DNA of 64,000 nt from Streptosporangium canum (GCF_900113865.1 NZ_FOQY01000012.1:1-64000), one strand, 5' to 3'. Numbered from the stretch's first letter, positions 28,499 through 37,492 are shown. The notes: a model not told the origin generated them from the letters alone. Numbers and translations: made by a program.

Positions 28499-28549
28499 AA
28501 ATATCCATAATCTGCCCCATTTTCGTTACAGGCAGAGAGGGAGATATTT
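28499..28549. promoter_or_regulatory. Nested inverted-repeat element upstream of the aldehyde dehydrogenase gene
   Basis: An outer pair AAATATC (28499-28505) / GATATTT (28543-28549) encloses an inner pair TCTGCC (28511-28516) / GGCAGA (28531-28536). It sits in the divergent gap in an AT-rich island, 85-135 bases upstream of the ALDH start. It could be a DNA operator or fold as RNA. Confidence 0.4.
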
Positions 28550-28633
28550 TTATGCGTAACGGCGTGCCCGCGCAAGTGGCTTGTGCGTAGTGGAGTAACG
28601 CCACTCCCGGGCGGGTGGCATACCGTCGGAGCC

Positions 28634-30061
28634 ATGGACGTGCGCCCCTTCTGGCTCGCCGGCCGCCCCGCCATGGGGGACGCCGAGCTCACCGTGACCA
28701 ACTCCCATGACGGCCGTGTCGTCGGCGTCTGCTCCGTGCCGACCGCCGACCAGGTCGAAGAGGCCGTCGCCGCCGCGGCGGCCGTGCAGAGGCAGGCCGC
28801 CGCGCTCCCCATCCACGTGCGGGCCGAGGCTCTCGCCCACGTCTCGCGCCGCCTGGCCGAGCGGGCCGAGGAGATCGCCCGCCTGATCATGGAGGAGAAC
28901 GGCAAGCCGATCTTCTGGGCCCGCGGCGAGGTGAACCGCGCGATCTCCACCTTCCGGTTCGCCGCCGAGGAGACCCGCCGCCTCGGCGGCGAGGCCGTGC
29001 GACTGGACACCGAGGCCGCCTCCGCCGGCCGCCTCGCCTACGTCTCGCGCGTCCCGCACGGCCCGGTCCTGGCGATCACGCCGTTCAACTTCCCGCTCAA
29101 CCTGGTGGCCCACAAGGTCGCCCCGGCCATCGCGGTCGGCGCCCCGATCATCGTCAAGCCGGCCCCGGCGACGCCGATCTCCTCCCTCGTGCTCGGCGAG
29201 ATCCTGGCCGAGACCGCGCTGCCCGAGGGCATGTTCTCCGTGCTCCCCGTGCCCAACGACCGCGCCGCCGGCCTGGTCGACGACCCGCGCCTGCCGGTCG
29301 TCTCCTTCACCGGCTCCGGGCCCGTCGGTTACGCGATCATGGACCAGGTGCCGCGCAAGCACGTCACCCTCGAACTCGGCGGCAACGCCGCCGCCGTCGT
29401 GCTCGCCGACGCCGACCTTGACTGGGCCGCCTCCCGGGTGGCGCTGTTCTCCAACTACCAGGCCGGGCAGAGCTGCATCGCGGTCCAGCGGGTGATCGTC
29501 GAGGAGTCGGTGCGCGAGGACTTCGTGGCCAGGCTCGTCCCCGCCGTCGAGGCCCTGGTCACCGGAGACCCCGCCGACGACAGGACACAGGTCGGCCCGC
29601 TCGTCTCCGTCGAGGCCGCCGAGCGCGTCGAGCAGTGGATCAAGGAGGCCGTCGCGGCCGGCGCCCGGCTGCTCGCCGGCGGCACCCGCGACGGCGCCAC
29701 CGTCGCGCCGACCGTCCTGGCCGACGTGCCGCACGACGCCAAGGTCTCCTGCGAGGAGGTCTTCGGCCCCGTGATGATCATCCAGTCCGTGCCGGGCGTC
29801 GACGAGGCCTTCGCCGCGGTCAACGACTCCAGGTACGGCCTGCAGGCCGGGATCTTCACCCGCAACCTGGACATCGCCTTCCGGGCGAACCGGGAGCTCG
29901 AGGTCGGCGGTGTGATCATCGGAGACGTCCCGTCCTACCGCGCCGACCAGATGCCCTACGGCGGCGTCAAGGACTCCGGCGTCGGCCGCGAGGGCGTCCG
30001 CTCGGCCATGGCGGACTTCACCTACGAGAAGGTCATGGTCCTCACCGGCCTGTCCCTCTGA
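28634..30061 (+). CDS. Aldehyde dehydrogenase (NAD(P)-dependent)
   Basis: Protein of 475 residues from an ATG giving MDVRPFWLAGRPA; no ribosome site is evident, so it may be leaderless. Conserved ALDH blocks: AITPFNFPLNLVAHK near residue 148, VKPAPATPIS near 175, SFTGSGPVGYAIM near 224, general-base Glu247 in LELGGNAA, catalytic Cys281 in AGQSCIAVQRV, and EEVFGPV. The GQSC(I/S)xVQR context is typical of lactaldehyde/glyceraldehyde-3-phosphate-like members more than of classical GabD. The substrate is therefore open, although the neighbourhood suggests an amine-derived aldehyde. Its regulator may be the divergent TetR protein. Confidence 0.88.
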   Translation: MDVRPFWLAGRPAMGDAELTVTNSHDGRVVGVCSVPTADQVEEAVAAAAAVQRQAAALPIHVRAEALAHVSRRLAERAEEIARLIMEENGKPIFWARGEVNRAISTFRFAAEETRRLGGEAVRLDTEAASAGRLAYVSRVPHGPVLAITPFNFPLNLVAHKVAPAIAVGAPIIVKPAPATPISSLVLGEILAETALPEGMFSVLPVPNDRAAGLVDDPRLPVVSFTGSGPVGYAIMDQVPRKHVTLELGGNAAAVVLADADLDWAASRVALFSNYQAGQSCIAVQRVIVEESVREDFVARLVPAVEALVTGDPADDRTQVGPLVSVEAAERVEQWIKEAVAAGARLLAGGTRDGATVAPTVLADVPHDAKVSCEEVFGPVMIIQSVPGVDEAFAAVNDSRYGLQAGIFTRNLDIAFRANRELEVGGVIIGDVPSYRADQMPYGGVKDSGVGREGVRSAMADFTYEKVMVLTGLSL

Positions 30062-30114
30062 CGGCTCGCGCACGGCCCGCCTTTCTCTGGAAATCGTGTA
30101 GGCCCTGAGATCGC

Positions 30115-30330
30115 GTACGGCCACGGCCTCCGGTCGGACGTACATCCGCTTGACCTCGCTCGTGCTGGCTCCAGGAGTTGGAGCCGGCACGGCCCACGGG
30201 CTCATCCGAGAACCATGCGATGACGAAGGTGATGCGGGAGCCAAGGCGTTTGGGGGTGTCGTCCACGACCTCGCGCCGGCGGTGGGCCAGCCCGGCCTGC
30301 TGGGCGGTGCAGAGGTCGAGGACGACCGGC
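30115..30330 (-). pseudogene. Degenerate GNAT acetyltransferase relic
   Basis: Two pieces of a GNAT fold read on the minus strand in different frames. ITFVIAWFSDEPVGR (about 30193-30234) resembles the beta-strand region that precedes the acetyl-CoA site, and SEVKRMYVRPEAVAV (about 30118-30160) matches the EvKRMYVrPeaRG box. They are separated by a frameshift, and no glycine-rich acetyl-CoA loop follows. No start codon or full domain remains. The relic lies between the ALDH gene and a toxin-antitoxin module. Confidence 0.5.
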
Positions 30331-30333
30331 GAG

Positions 30334-30390
30334 TCGGCTCCCACGCGATCTACCACGATCATGGATCGTGGTAGATCGCGTGGGAGCCGA
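30334..30390. repeat. Perfect 27-bp inverted repeat spanning the toxin 3' end
   Basis: Arms 30334-30360 and 30364-30390 are exact complements around an ATG triplet. The right arm encodes the toxin C-terminus (GSHAIYHD). The left arm, read on the plus strand, encodes the same residues (RRVGSHAIYHD against RRIGSHAIYHD in the toxin). It can form a very stable cruciform or terminator hairpin. Confidence 0.9.
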
Positions 30391-30670
30391 TCCGTCGCCA
30401 TACGAGAACTGGTTCACCTTGATCGTCAGCCATGAACGAGAAAGTCGCGCGACCGTCTGGAGAGGCAAAATTCCACGTGAGTGAGTAGACGTCGTGATCC
30501 TGCAACTTATGGATCCGCAAACGCTTGGGCCAGGGGGTCTCACCTCTGTGAGCCCCCGCGTTCAACGCCGGGAGCAGGTGGTTGCGGACGACGTCTTTGA
30601 ACAGCTCCAGATGCTCCTGAGGCAGCCGAGCGGCTTCCCTGCGGAATGCGGGGGTGCGGTCAAACTTCAT
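30359..30670 (-). CDS. RelE/ParE-superfamily toxin
   Basis: Protein of 103 residues starting MKFDRTPAFRREAARLP. It has the short helix-helix-beta layout of RelE-like toxins: two basic helices (to about residue 40), KRLRIHKLQDHDVYSLTWNF in the beta-sheet core, and a C-terminal strand VLVWRRIGSHAIYHDP with histidine and tyrosine residues like those used by RelE-type mRNA interferases. Its start overlaps the end of the antitoxin gene by 11 bases. Its last codons form one arm of a perfect palindrome. RNA-cleaving activity is an inference from the family. Confidence 0.78.
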   Translation of the reverse strand: MKFDRTPAFRREAARLPQEHLELFKDVVRNHLLPALNAGAHRGETPWPKRLRIHKLQDHDVYSLTWNFASPDGRATFSFMADDQGEPVLVWRRIGSHAIYHDP

Positions 30671-30953
30671 CCGCAGCCTCGGCCCTGGCCGCGTCGAGGT
30701 CGGCGAAAAGCTCCTCCATGGAGTGGAAGCGGCCGGTGCCGGCCCCCGCGCGGATCTCCTCGTCGGCTTGACGTTCCTTGGCCTGCCACTCGGGAGTCCA
30801 GAACCATGCATCCTCATCCGGGATGATATGAGCCACGGCATGACCATTCCTGGTCAAGTGGATGATCGTGTCACCACGCGAGACCTGCTCCTCGATCTCG
30901 CTCGCATGGGCGGCCAGTTCGTCGATGGGGATCTCGTGGGCGTTCTCGCTCAT
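30660..30953 (-). CDS. Phd/YefM-family antitoxin
   Basis: Protein of 97 residues, starting MSENAHEIPIDELAAHASEI. The N-terminal part (ELAAHASEIEEQVSRGDTII, then LTRNGHAVAHIIP) matches the Phd/YefM DNA-binding and dimerisation fold. The acidic C-terminal tail (MEELFADLDAARAEAADEV) would wrap and inhibit the toxin. It precedes and overlaps the toxin gene, the usual order for type II modules in which the antitoxin, or the complex, represses the promoter. It begins 32 bases after the stop of the upstream protease gene, so readthrough is possible. Confidence 0.8.
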   Translation of the reverse strand: MSENAHEIPIDELAAHASEIEEQVSRGDTIIHLTRNGHAVAHIIPDEDAWFWTPEWQAKERQADEEIRAGAGTGRFHSMEELFADLDAARAEAADEV

Positions 30954-30985
30954 GAGTCGAGTGTAGGTCTGGGCACTCACCGTGG

Positions 30986-32005
30986 TCACGACCTCTCGGC
31001 CGCGGTGTAGAGCTCCCTGGCCACGTCGCCGAAGTAGGGCCCGTACATGGTGCCGCGGTCGTCGCTGTATTTGAAGCTGCTCACCGAGGTGATCGTGCCG
31101 CGCCCGGTGGCGGCGTCGAAGCCGCTCAGCCAGGGGCCGCCGCTGGAACCGGCGGTCATGTCGCAGCGCATGCCCTGGTCGTCGGTCTGGCCGTGCGGGT
31201 CGTCGCGGACCGGGCCCGCGCAGTAGACCAGGTGCTCGCCGTCGTAGGGGGGCTCGGCGGGGAAGCCGAAACCGTGGGTCTGGCGGCCCCTGGCGGTGCC
31301 GAAGGCGATCCCCTGACCGCCGACGACCTCCCCCAGATGCCTGCCGCCCCTGTGGTTGAGCGCCACCATGCCGATGTCGTAGCTGTCGTCCGCGCTGCGC
31401 GACCACGGGCCCGCGACGAACATGCGCCGGGCGGTGAACTGCCCGTAGGGCCGGCGCCCCCGGTCGTAACCGGGCACGAAGGTCCAGTTGTCCGCCCACG
31501 CTCCGGTGCCGTCCTTGACGCAGTGCCCGGCGGTCACCACGAGGTCCTTGTTGGTGCTCCTGACCGAGCTCGCCGAGCACACGAAGTCGAGCCCGCCGAG
31601 GGTGAGGAAGACCCGCCCGGTGGTGCGCGTCACCGACCCGCCCGCGTTCCAGCGCGTCCCGGCGGTGCGGGCGGCGCGCCGGCGGAGCGGGACGCGGGGC
31701 TTGCCGAACATCCCCGCCGTCCCGAGCAGGTCGATCGGGACGGCGGCCGCCATGCGCCGGGGGGTCCAGTAGTCGAGCACGTGACGCTGGTCCGGCGTGC
31801 CGCGGGCGGCCACGCGCTCGACGACGTCGTCCCCGCCGGCCACGACCGCGGTCTTCGCGGCGGGCCGGGCCTTCGCGGCCGGCTGGGGGCGGGAGGCGCC
31901 TACGGCCCACCGCCCGGGCTCCGTGGTCGTCGCGCCGGTCTGGGGTGCGCCCAGCAGGCCGGCGACAAGCGCGGCACCCGCAAGCAGGGGGAGGCTCGAG
32001 GTCAT
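30986..32005 (-). CDS. Secreted trypsin-like serine peptidase (copy 2)
   Basis: Protein of 339 residues with a signal peptide (MTSSLPLLAGAALVAGLLGA) and a propeptide-like Ala/Arg-rich segment to about residue 115. The chymotrypsin fold carries His161 (VVTAGHCV), Asp210 (SYDIGMV) and Ser288 (MTAGSSGGPW). Cysteines around CSASS/HC and YCAG/RCDM could form two disulfides. It is paralogous to the gene immediately upstream, with the same spacing of the triad and the same C-terminal TSVSSFKY...MYGPYFG block. The two lie 53 bases apart on the same strand and look like a tandem duplication. The substrate is unknown. Confidence 0.85.
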   Translation of the reverse strand: MTSSLPLLAGAALVAGLLGAPQTGATTTEPGRWAVGASRPQPAAKARPAAKTAVVAGGDDVVERVAARGTPDQRHVLDYWTPRRMAAAVPIDLLGTAGMFGKPRVPLRRRAARTAGTRWNAGGSVTRTTGRVFLTLGGLDFVCSASSVRSTNKDLVVTAGHCVKDGTGAWADNWTFVPGYDRGRRPYGQFTARRMFVAGPWSRSADDSYDIGMVALNHRGGRHLGEVVGGQGIAFGTARGRQTHGFGFPAEPPYDGEHLVYCAGPVRDDPHGQTDDQGMRCDMTAGSSGGPWLSGFDAATGRGTITSVSSFKYSDDRGTMYGPYFGDVARELYTAAERS

Positions 32006-32058
32006 GGGACCCGATTTTGCACTACGTGGTGTGCTGTTGTGACTACTTTAAGTAAAGA

Positions 32059-33087
32059 TCAGGAGGTGTCGGTGCCCTGGGCGGCCTCGTAGACGGCCTG
32101 CGCGTCGGTCCCGAAGTACGGGCCGAACATCCAGCCGGCGGCGAAGCCGTACTTGAAGCTGTTCACCGAGTTCAGCGTGCCCAGGCCGGTGCTCTCGTCG
32201 AAGTCGGTGAACCAGGGGCCGCCGCTCGACCCGCCGGTCATGTCGCAGTTCAGGCCGATGTCGCGGGACATCAGGAAGTCGTCGAACGCCCGGCCGGCGC
32301 AGTAGACCAGCTTCGATCCGTCGTAGGGGGCGGCGGCGGGGTAGCCGAAGGAGTGCATCTGCTGCCGCCGGGCCCGGTTGAAGGAGACGCCCTGGCCGCC
32401 CACCGCGTCGGTCAGCGACCGGCCGTTCAGCGGGGCCACCACGGCGGCGGCCACGTCGTAGTTGACGTCCTCGCTGTTGTTCCACTGCGGGGTGGTGTAG
32501 AGCGTGGTCGCCACCCAGGTGCCGTGCGGCCGGTCGCCCCTGTCGTAGCCCGGGACGAACACCCAGTTGCCGTGGAAGGCGCCGCCCATCTTCACGCAGT
32601 GCCCCGCGGTGATCACGGTGCTTCCGTTGTCGCTGGTCACCGCATTGCCCGAGCAGGAGGCGTTGCGGCCCTGGTAGGTGAAGAACACCCGGCCGGCGGT
32701 CCTGGCGACCGCGCCCCCGCGGGTCCATGCCGAGCCGGTGGAGGCGCGTGCGGCGGACGCCCGGGCGGCCGTGACGGTGTCGCCGGCCGGTGGGGTCGCG
32801 GGGACCGAGACGGGGTCGGCCGCCGCCTGCGCCGCGATCGCCGCCGCGGTGAGCCGGACGGGGTCCTTCTTCGGCGCGAGGGTGTCGAGTGGCTGGGCGG
32901 CCTCCATCTTCGCCTCCGTCCAGTAACGCTGGACGGTGCGCTGTTCGGTCGTGGTGTCGGCGGCCTCCTTCCCGATCGGCTGCGGGCCGGCCGCCGTCGC
33001 GCCGGCGCTGGGTGCGACCGCCGCCGAGAGCAGGGTGCTGCCCGCGACGAGGGTGATGATGGGGACCAGGTGTGCCCTGCGGCGCAT
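32059..33087 (-). CDS. Secreted trypsin-like serine peptidase (copy 1)
   Basis: Protein of 342 residues from an ATG after GGGAGG; the longer upstream frame is not used. Residues 1-32 form a signal peptide. A propeptide-like region with Ala-rich stretches runs to about residue 120. The catalytic triad is His163 (VITAGHCV), Asp211 (NYDVAAAVV) and Ser288 ([10 protein letters not shown]). The C-terminus [18 protein letters not shown] parallels its downstream paralogue. It is transcribed divergently from dxr. These are V8/trypsin-type extracellular proteases, probably made as zymogens. Confidence 0.85.
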   Translation of the reverse strand: MRRRAHLVPIITLVAGSTLLSAAVAPSAGATAAGPQPIGKEAADTTTEQRTVQRYWTEAKMEAAQPLDTLAPKKDPVRLTAAAIAAQAAADPVSVPATPPAGDTVTAARASAARASTGSAWTRGGAVARTAGRVFFTYQGRNASCSGNAVTSDNGSTVITAGHCVKMGGAFHGNWVFVPGYDRGDRPHGTWVATTLYTTPQWNNSEDVNYDVAAAVVAPLNGRSLTDAVGGQGVSFNRARRQQMHSFGYPAAAPYDGSKLVYCAGRAFDDFLMSRDIGLNCDMTGGSSGGPWFTDFDESTGLGTLNSVNSFKYGFAAGWMFGPYFGTDAQAVYEAAQGTDTS

Positions 33088-33163
33088 TTGTACCTCCCGA
33101 GACCTGATGCTGACTCGGGAAGCTAGTGCGCTATATGACGGCATTTCTCAGGATTTACAACTA

Positions 33164-33191
33164 TTGATATGGCAAAATTCAGACTTAAATA
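33164..33191 (+). promoter_or_regulatory. dxr: Possible dxr promoter
   Basis: TTGATA (33164-33169) and TAAATA (33186-33191), 16 bases apart, lie in an AT-rich island upstream of dxr. The rest of the 184-bp divergent gap shows no gene. The assignment is tentative. Confidence 0.3.
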
Positions 33192-33271
33192 GTGTCTTTT
33201 ATCTCGTGTTTCACACATCACAGATTCCGGCGCCGATTCGACAGGGAGACGAGAGCCGGGAGAATGGGGCG

Positions 33272-34456
33272 GTGCAGTCAGACACCATCCGCTCCGTTGT
33301 CCTGCTCGGCTCGACCGGCTCCATCGGGACCCAGTCCCTCGACGTCATCGCCCGCAACCCCGGCCGGTTCCGGGTGGCGGCGCTCGCCGCCGGAGGCGGC
33401 CGGGTCGACCTGCTGGCCCGCCAGGCGGCCGAGTTCCGGCCCGACGCGGTGGCCGTCGCCGACCCCTCGGCCGTGCCCGCGCTGCGGGAGGCCCTGGCCG
33501 CGCACGGGGTGAGCGCCAAAGTGCTCGCCGGGCCGGAGGGGGTCGCCGAGGTCGCCGCCTGGCCGTCCGACACTGTGCTCAACGGCATCACCGGGGCGCT
33601 GGGGCTGACCTCGACGCTGGCCGCGCTGGAGGCGGGCAGGGTTCTCGCCCTCGCCAACAAGGAGTCGCTGATCATCGGCGGGCCGCTGGTGAAACGCCTG
33701 GCCAAGCCGGGGCAGCTCATCCCGGTCGACTCCGAGCACGCCGCCCTCGCCCAGTGCCTGTGGGCCGCCGGTCCCAGCGGTCCCGACGCGTCGGCGGTGC
33801 GCGGCCTGATCGTCACCGCGAGCGGCGGCCCCTTCCGCGGCAGGTCGCGAGCCGAGCTGACGGACGTCACCCCCGCGCAGGCCCTGGCCCACCCGACCTG
33901 GTCGATGGGCCCGGTCATCACCGTGAACTCCGCCACACTCGTCAACAAGGGGCTGGAGGTCATCGAGGCCCACCTGCTCTTCGACATCGGCTTCGACAGG
34001 ATCACCGTCGTGGTCCACCCGCAGTCGGTCGTCCACTCCATGGTGGAGTTCGTGGACGGCTCGGTCATCGCCCAGGCGAGCCCGCCCGACATGAGGCTGC
34101 CCATCGCGCTGGCCCTCGGCTGGCCCGAACGGGTCGCCGGAGCCGCCCCCACGGTCGACTGGACCACCTCCAGCACCTGGACTTTCGACCCCCTCGACGA
34201 CGAGGCCTTCCCCTCCGTCGCGCTGGCCCGCCAGGTCGGCTCCGCCGGCGGCACGGCCCCCGCCGTCTACAACGCCGCCAACGAGGTGTGCGTCGAGGCG
34301 TTCCTCTCCGGGCGGCTGCCCTTCCTGGGTATCGTCGACACTGTGGCCGCTGTGGTCTCCGAGCACACGGTGACTCGGGCGGATTCCGTCGAAGAGGTCC
34401 TCGACGCCGACGGATGGGCACGGGCGAGGGCTCGGGAGCTCACCGCGACTGCCTAG
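33272..34456 (+). CDS. dxr: 1-deoxy-D-xylulose 5-phosphate reductoisomerase
   Basis: Protein of 394 residues from a GTG giving [24 protein letters not shown] lies upstream. The NADPH-binding [14 protein letters not shown] loop is at about residues 13-26. NKESLI and [12 protein letters not shown] (metal and substrate site) and TASGGPFRG are all present, as is the C-terminal helical domain ([13 protein letters not shown]). It commits carbon to the MEP route for isoprenoids, making 2-C-methyl-D-erythritol 4-phosphate in the cytoplasm. ispG follows after 35 bases, in the same transcript. In many actinobacteria a site-2 protease gene (rip1/rseP type) lies between them; it is missing here. Confidence 0.95.
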   Translation: MQSDTIRSVVLLGSTGSIGTQSLDVIARNPGRFRVAALAAGGGRVDLLARQAAEFRPDAVAVADPSAVPALREALAAHGVSAKVLAGPEGVAEVAAWPSDTVLNGITGALGLTSTLAALEAGRVLALANKESLIIGGPLVKRLAKPGQLIPVDSEHAALAQCLWAAGPSGPDASAVRGLIVTASGGPFRGRSRAELTDVTPAQALAHPTWSMGPVITVNSATLVNKGLEVIEAHLLFDIGFDRITVVVHPQSVVHSMVEFVDGSVIAQASPPDMRLPIALALGWPERVAGAAPTVDWTTSSTWTFDPLDDEAFPSVALARQVGSAGGTAPAVYNAANEVCVEAFLSGRLPFLGIVDTVAAVVSEHTVTRADSVEEVLDADGWARARARELTATA

Positions 34457-34491
34457 ACTGGGGAAAGTCGTCGACACTTCAAGGGCTGAAA

Positions 34492-35658
34492 ATGACTTCT
34501 GTTGCTCTCGGTATTCCTTCCGTAAGGACCAGACCGATCGCCGAGCGACGCAAATCCCGTCAGATCATGGTGGGCTCCGTCCCGGTCGGCGGGGACGCGC
34601 CGGTCTCCGTCCAGTCGATGACCACCACGGTCACCGCCGACATCAACGCCACGCTCCAGCAGATCGCCGCGCTGACCGCGTCGGGCTGCCAGATCGTCCG
34701 GGTGGCCGTGCCCTCCCAGGACGACGCCGAGGCGCTGCCGATCATCGCGAAGAAGTCGCAGATCCCGGTGATCGCCGACATCCACTTCCAGCCGAAGTAC
34801 GTCTTCGCCGCGATCGAGGCGGGCTGCGCGGCCGTCCGGGTCAACCCCGGCAACATCAAGAAGTTCGATGACAAGATCGGCGAGATCGCCCGCGCCGCCT
34901 CCGACCACGGGGTGCCCATCCGGATCGGCGTCAACGCCGGCTCGCTCGACCCCCGGCTGCTGCAGAAGTACGGCAAGGCGACGCCCGAGGCGCTGGTGGA
35001 GTCGGCCCTGTGGGAGTGCTCGCTCTTCGAGGAGCACGGCTTCCGCGACATCAAGATCTCGGTCAAGCACAACGACCCGGTCGTGATGGTCCAGGCCTAC
35101 CGCCAGCTGGCCGCCCAGTGCGACTACCCGCTCCACCTCGGCGTCACCGAGGCGGGGCCGGCCTTCCAGGGCACGATCAAGTCCGCCGTCGCGTTCGGCG
35201 CGCTGCTCGCCGAGGGCATCGGCGACACCATCCGCGTGTCGCTGTCGGCCCCGCCGGTGGAGGAGATCAAGGTCGGCATCGGCATCCTGGAGTCGCTGAA
35301 CCTGCGCGAGCGCGGCCTGGAGATCGTCTCCTGCCCGTCCTGCGGCCGCGCCCAGGTCGACGTCTACACCCTGGCCGAGCAGGTCCAGGCGGGCCTTGAG
35401 GGGCTGAAGGTCCCGCTCCGCGTCGCGGTGATGGGGTGTGTCGTCAACGGTCCCGGCGAGGCCCGTGAGGCCGACCTCGGCGTCGCCTCCGGCAACGGCA
35501 AGGGCCAGATCTTCGTCAAGGGAGAGGTCATCAAGACCGTCCCCGAGTCCCAGATCGTGGAGACCCTCATCGAGGAGGCCCTGCGTCTGGCGGAGGAGAT
35601 GGGGGTGGAGGTCGACCTCGACGACGACGCTCCCGGTCCCGAGGTCGTCGTCCGCTAG
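34492..35658 (+). CDS. ispG: 4-hydroxy-3-methylbut-2-en-1-yl diphosphate synthase (flavodoxin)
   Basis: Protein of 388 residues from an ATG after AAGGG. The TIM-barrel half begins with [15 protein letters not shown] and contains [12 protein letters not shown] and VRVNPGNI. The C-terminal iron-sulfur domain has the [4Fe-4S] ligands Cys281 and Cys284 (SCPSCGR) and Cys316 ([11 protein letters not shown]), plus the usual Glu. It catalyses the penultimate step of the MEP pathway. It is coupled to dxr in an operon. A hairpin follows the stop, so the next hydrolase gene is likely transcribed separately. Confidence 0.96.
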   Translation: MTSVALGIPSVRTRPIAERRKSRQIMVGSVPVGGDAPVSVQSMTTTVTADINATLQQIAALTASGCQIVRVAVPSQDDAEALPIIAKKSQIPVIADIHFQPKYVFAAIEAGCAAVRVNPGNIKKFDDKIGEIARAASDHGVPIRIGVNAGSLDPRLLQKYGKATPEALVESALWECSLFEEHGFRDIKISVKHNDPVVMVQAYRQLAAQCDYPLHLGVTEAGPAFQGTIKSAVAFGALLAEGIGDTIRVSLSAPPVEEIKVGIGILESLNLRERGLEIVSCPSCGRAQVDVYTLAEQVQAGLEGLKVPLRVAVMGCVVNGPGEAREADLGVASGNGKGQIFVKGEVIKTVPESQIVETLIEEALRLAEEMGVEVDLDDDAPGPEVVVR

Positions 35659-35678
35659 AACCCGCCTGGGCGCCCGTG

Positions 35679-35712
35679 CCGGGGCGGGAGTCTCCCGGAG
35701 AGCCCGCCCCGG
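35679..35712 (+). terminator. Terminator after ispG
   Basis: CCGGGGCGGG (35679-35688) pairs with CCCGCCCCGG (35703-35712) around a 14-base loop, 20 bases past the ispG stop. Confidence 0.7.
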
Positions 35713-35840
35713 GCGCCTTGCTCGAATTGATTACACAGCGCAATCGACTGCCTACAGAGTGGTAAGGATCTGGCTGTTACGCCGATGGCCGTGCCATCCT
35801 CCGGGAGACCATCGCCTCTGCCTATGCGGAGGGGGAGTCT

Positions 35841-37433
35841 GTGAAAAGGGTCGTCGGAGTTGTCGCGGTCGCCGGGATGCTGGCCGTCACCGTCGGGGTT
35901 CCACAGGGAGCGGTGGCGCAGGAGCGGGACGAGCTGGTCTGGGGCCCCTGTCCCGACAAGCCCAAGACCGCGCTCTTCGACGGCGCGCTCACCCCTCCGG
36001 CCAGGGCAGGGGAGGGCGAGGTGGAGTGCGCCGACCTGAGGGTGCCGCTCGACTACGCCAACCCGGACCAGACCATCAGCCTGGCCCTGAACCGGATCAA
36101 GGGGAAGGCCTCGCGGGACCACAACCACCTGGGGGTCCTGCTGGTCAATCCCGGAGGGCCCGGGGCATCCGGCCGTAACCTGGCCAAATACGTCGCCACC
36201 CAGCTCCCCGACCACCTGGCCGACCGGTTCGACGTGATCGGTTTCGACCCGCGGGGAGTGGGAGAGAGCGAGCCCGCGCTCCGCTGCGTGGACCCCGCGA
36301 AATACTACGCCGCGCCCCGCCCCGACCATGTGCCGCACAACGAGCGGGAGGAGGCCGTGCTGATCGGCCGGGCCCGGCAGTACGCCACGGCGTGCGGGAA
36401 CCGGTGGAGCTGGCTGCTGCCCCACATGAGCACCGAGAACTCCGCCAGGGACATGGACGCGATCAGAGAGGCGCTGGGCGAGCCCGAGATCAGCTTCCTG
36501 GGCTACTCCTACGGGAGCTACCTCGGCGCGGTGTACGCGACGCTCTTCCCCGACCGGGTCAAGCGGCTCATCCTGGACAGCGTGGTCGACCCCCGAGGGG
36601 TCTGGTACGACGCCAACCTCTCCCAGGACGCCGCCTTCGACCGGCGGCACCAGGACTTCCTGAAGTGGACCGCCCGCCACAACGACGCCTACCGGCTGGG
36701 CGGGACCGGCAGAGCGGTCTCCTTCGCGTGGTACGCCATGCGGGAGCGGCTGCGCACCCGCCCGGCCGGCGGGGTGGTCGGTCCGAGCGAGCTGGACGAC
36801 ATCTACACCGTCGGCGGCTACTCCGACGTGGTCTGGCCGCAGCTCGCCAAGGCGTTCTCCGCCTACGTCAAGAGGGGCGACACCGCCCCCATGCTCGCCG
36901 CCTACCGCCGGCACGCGGAGAACGACGCCAAGGCGGAGAACGGTTACGCCGTCTACCTCGGAATACAGTGCCGCGACGCCGCATGGCCGCGTAACTGGTC
37001 CCAGTGGCGGACGGACATGTCGAAGTTGCACGTCAAGGCGCCTTTCCTCGCCTGGCCGAACGCCTGGTACAACGCGCCGTGCGCGTTCTGGCCCGAGAAG
37101 GGCGGGCCCCCGGTGCGGATCCAGGACAGCCAGGAGCTGCCGCCGGTCATGCTCGTGCAGTCCGAGCGTGACGCCGCCACGCCCTACCAGGGGGCTCTGC
37201 AGATGCGCAGGCTGTTCAGCGGCTCCCGGCTGGTGACCGTGCCCGGCGGGAACCACGGTGTCACGCTCGGCGGCAACCGCTGCGTGGACCGCTACCTGGC
37301 GGCCTACCTCAAGGACGGCAGCCTGCCCGGCCCGGCCGAACGCTCCCTGACCGGTCCGGACGCCCGCTGCGAGGGGAACCCCGAGCCCGTGCCCGCGGCC
37401 CGTATGGCGGCGAGGGCTGATTTAAGTAGGTAG
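35841..37433 (+). CDS. Secreted alpha/beta-hydrolase, tripeptidyl aminopeptidase (S33/TAP) type
   Basis: Protein of 530 residues from a GTG behind GGAGGGGGA. The signal peptide (KRVVGVVAVAGMLAVTVGV) ends near AVAQ. The alpha/beta-hydrolase core has the oxyanion block NPGGPGASG near residue 103, FDPRGVGESEP near 135, nucleophile Ser224 in GYSYGSYLG, acid Asp444 (SERDAATPY) and base His472 (GGNHGVT). The C-terminal TAP-like domain (PF08386) with a CV cysteine follows. Relatives remove N-terminal tripeptides from secreted proteins. Its position between ispG and the GNAT gene is unusual. Confidence 0.88.
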   Translation: MKRVVGVVAVAGMLAVTVGVPQGAVAQERDELVWGPCPDKPKTALFDGALTPPARAGEGEVECADLRVPLDYANPDQTISLALNRIKGKASRDHNHLGVLLVNPGGPGASGRNLAKYVATQLPDHLADRFDVIGFDPRGVGESEPALRCVDPAKYYAAPRPDHVPHNEREEAVLIGRARQYATACGNRWSWLLPHMSTENSARDMDAIREALGEPEISFLGYSYGSYLGAVYATLFPDRVKRLILDSVVDPRGVWYDANLSQDAAFDRRHQDFLKWTARHNDAYRLGGTGRAVSFAWYAMRERLRTRPAGGVVGPSELDDIYTVGGYSDVVWPQLAKAFSAYVKRGDTAPMLAAYRRHAENDAKAENGYAVYLGIQCRDAAWPRNWSQWRTDMSKLHVKAPFLAWPNAWYNAPCAFWPEKGGPPVRIQDSQELPPVMLVQSERDAATPYQGALQMRRLFSGSRLVTVPGGNHGVTLGGNRCVDRYLAAYLKDGSLPGPAERSLTGPDARCEGNPEPVPAARMAARADLSR

Positions 37434-37492
37434 AGATGACTGGCTCTATGTTGGTTCCTGCCAAAATCGAAGGGGTCGCGTAGGCTGAGCGC

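Noticed and set aside
30062-30400. Insertion-sequence end suggested by the perfect 27-bp palindrome
   Set aside because: The arms are adjacent, not separated by a transposase, and no target duplication or transposase fragment is visible.
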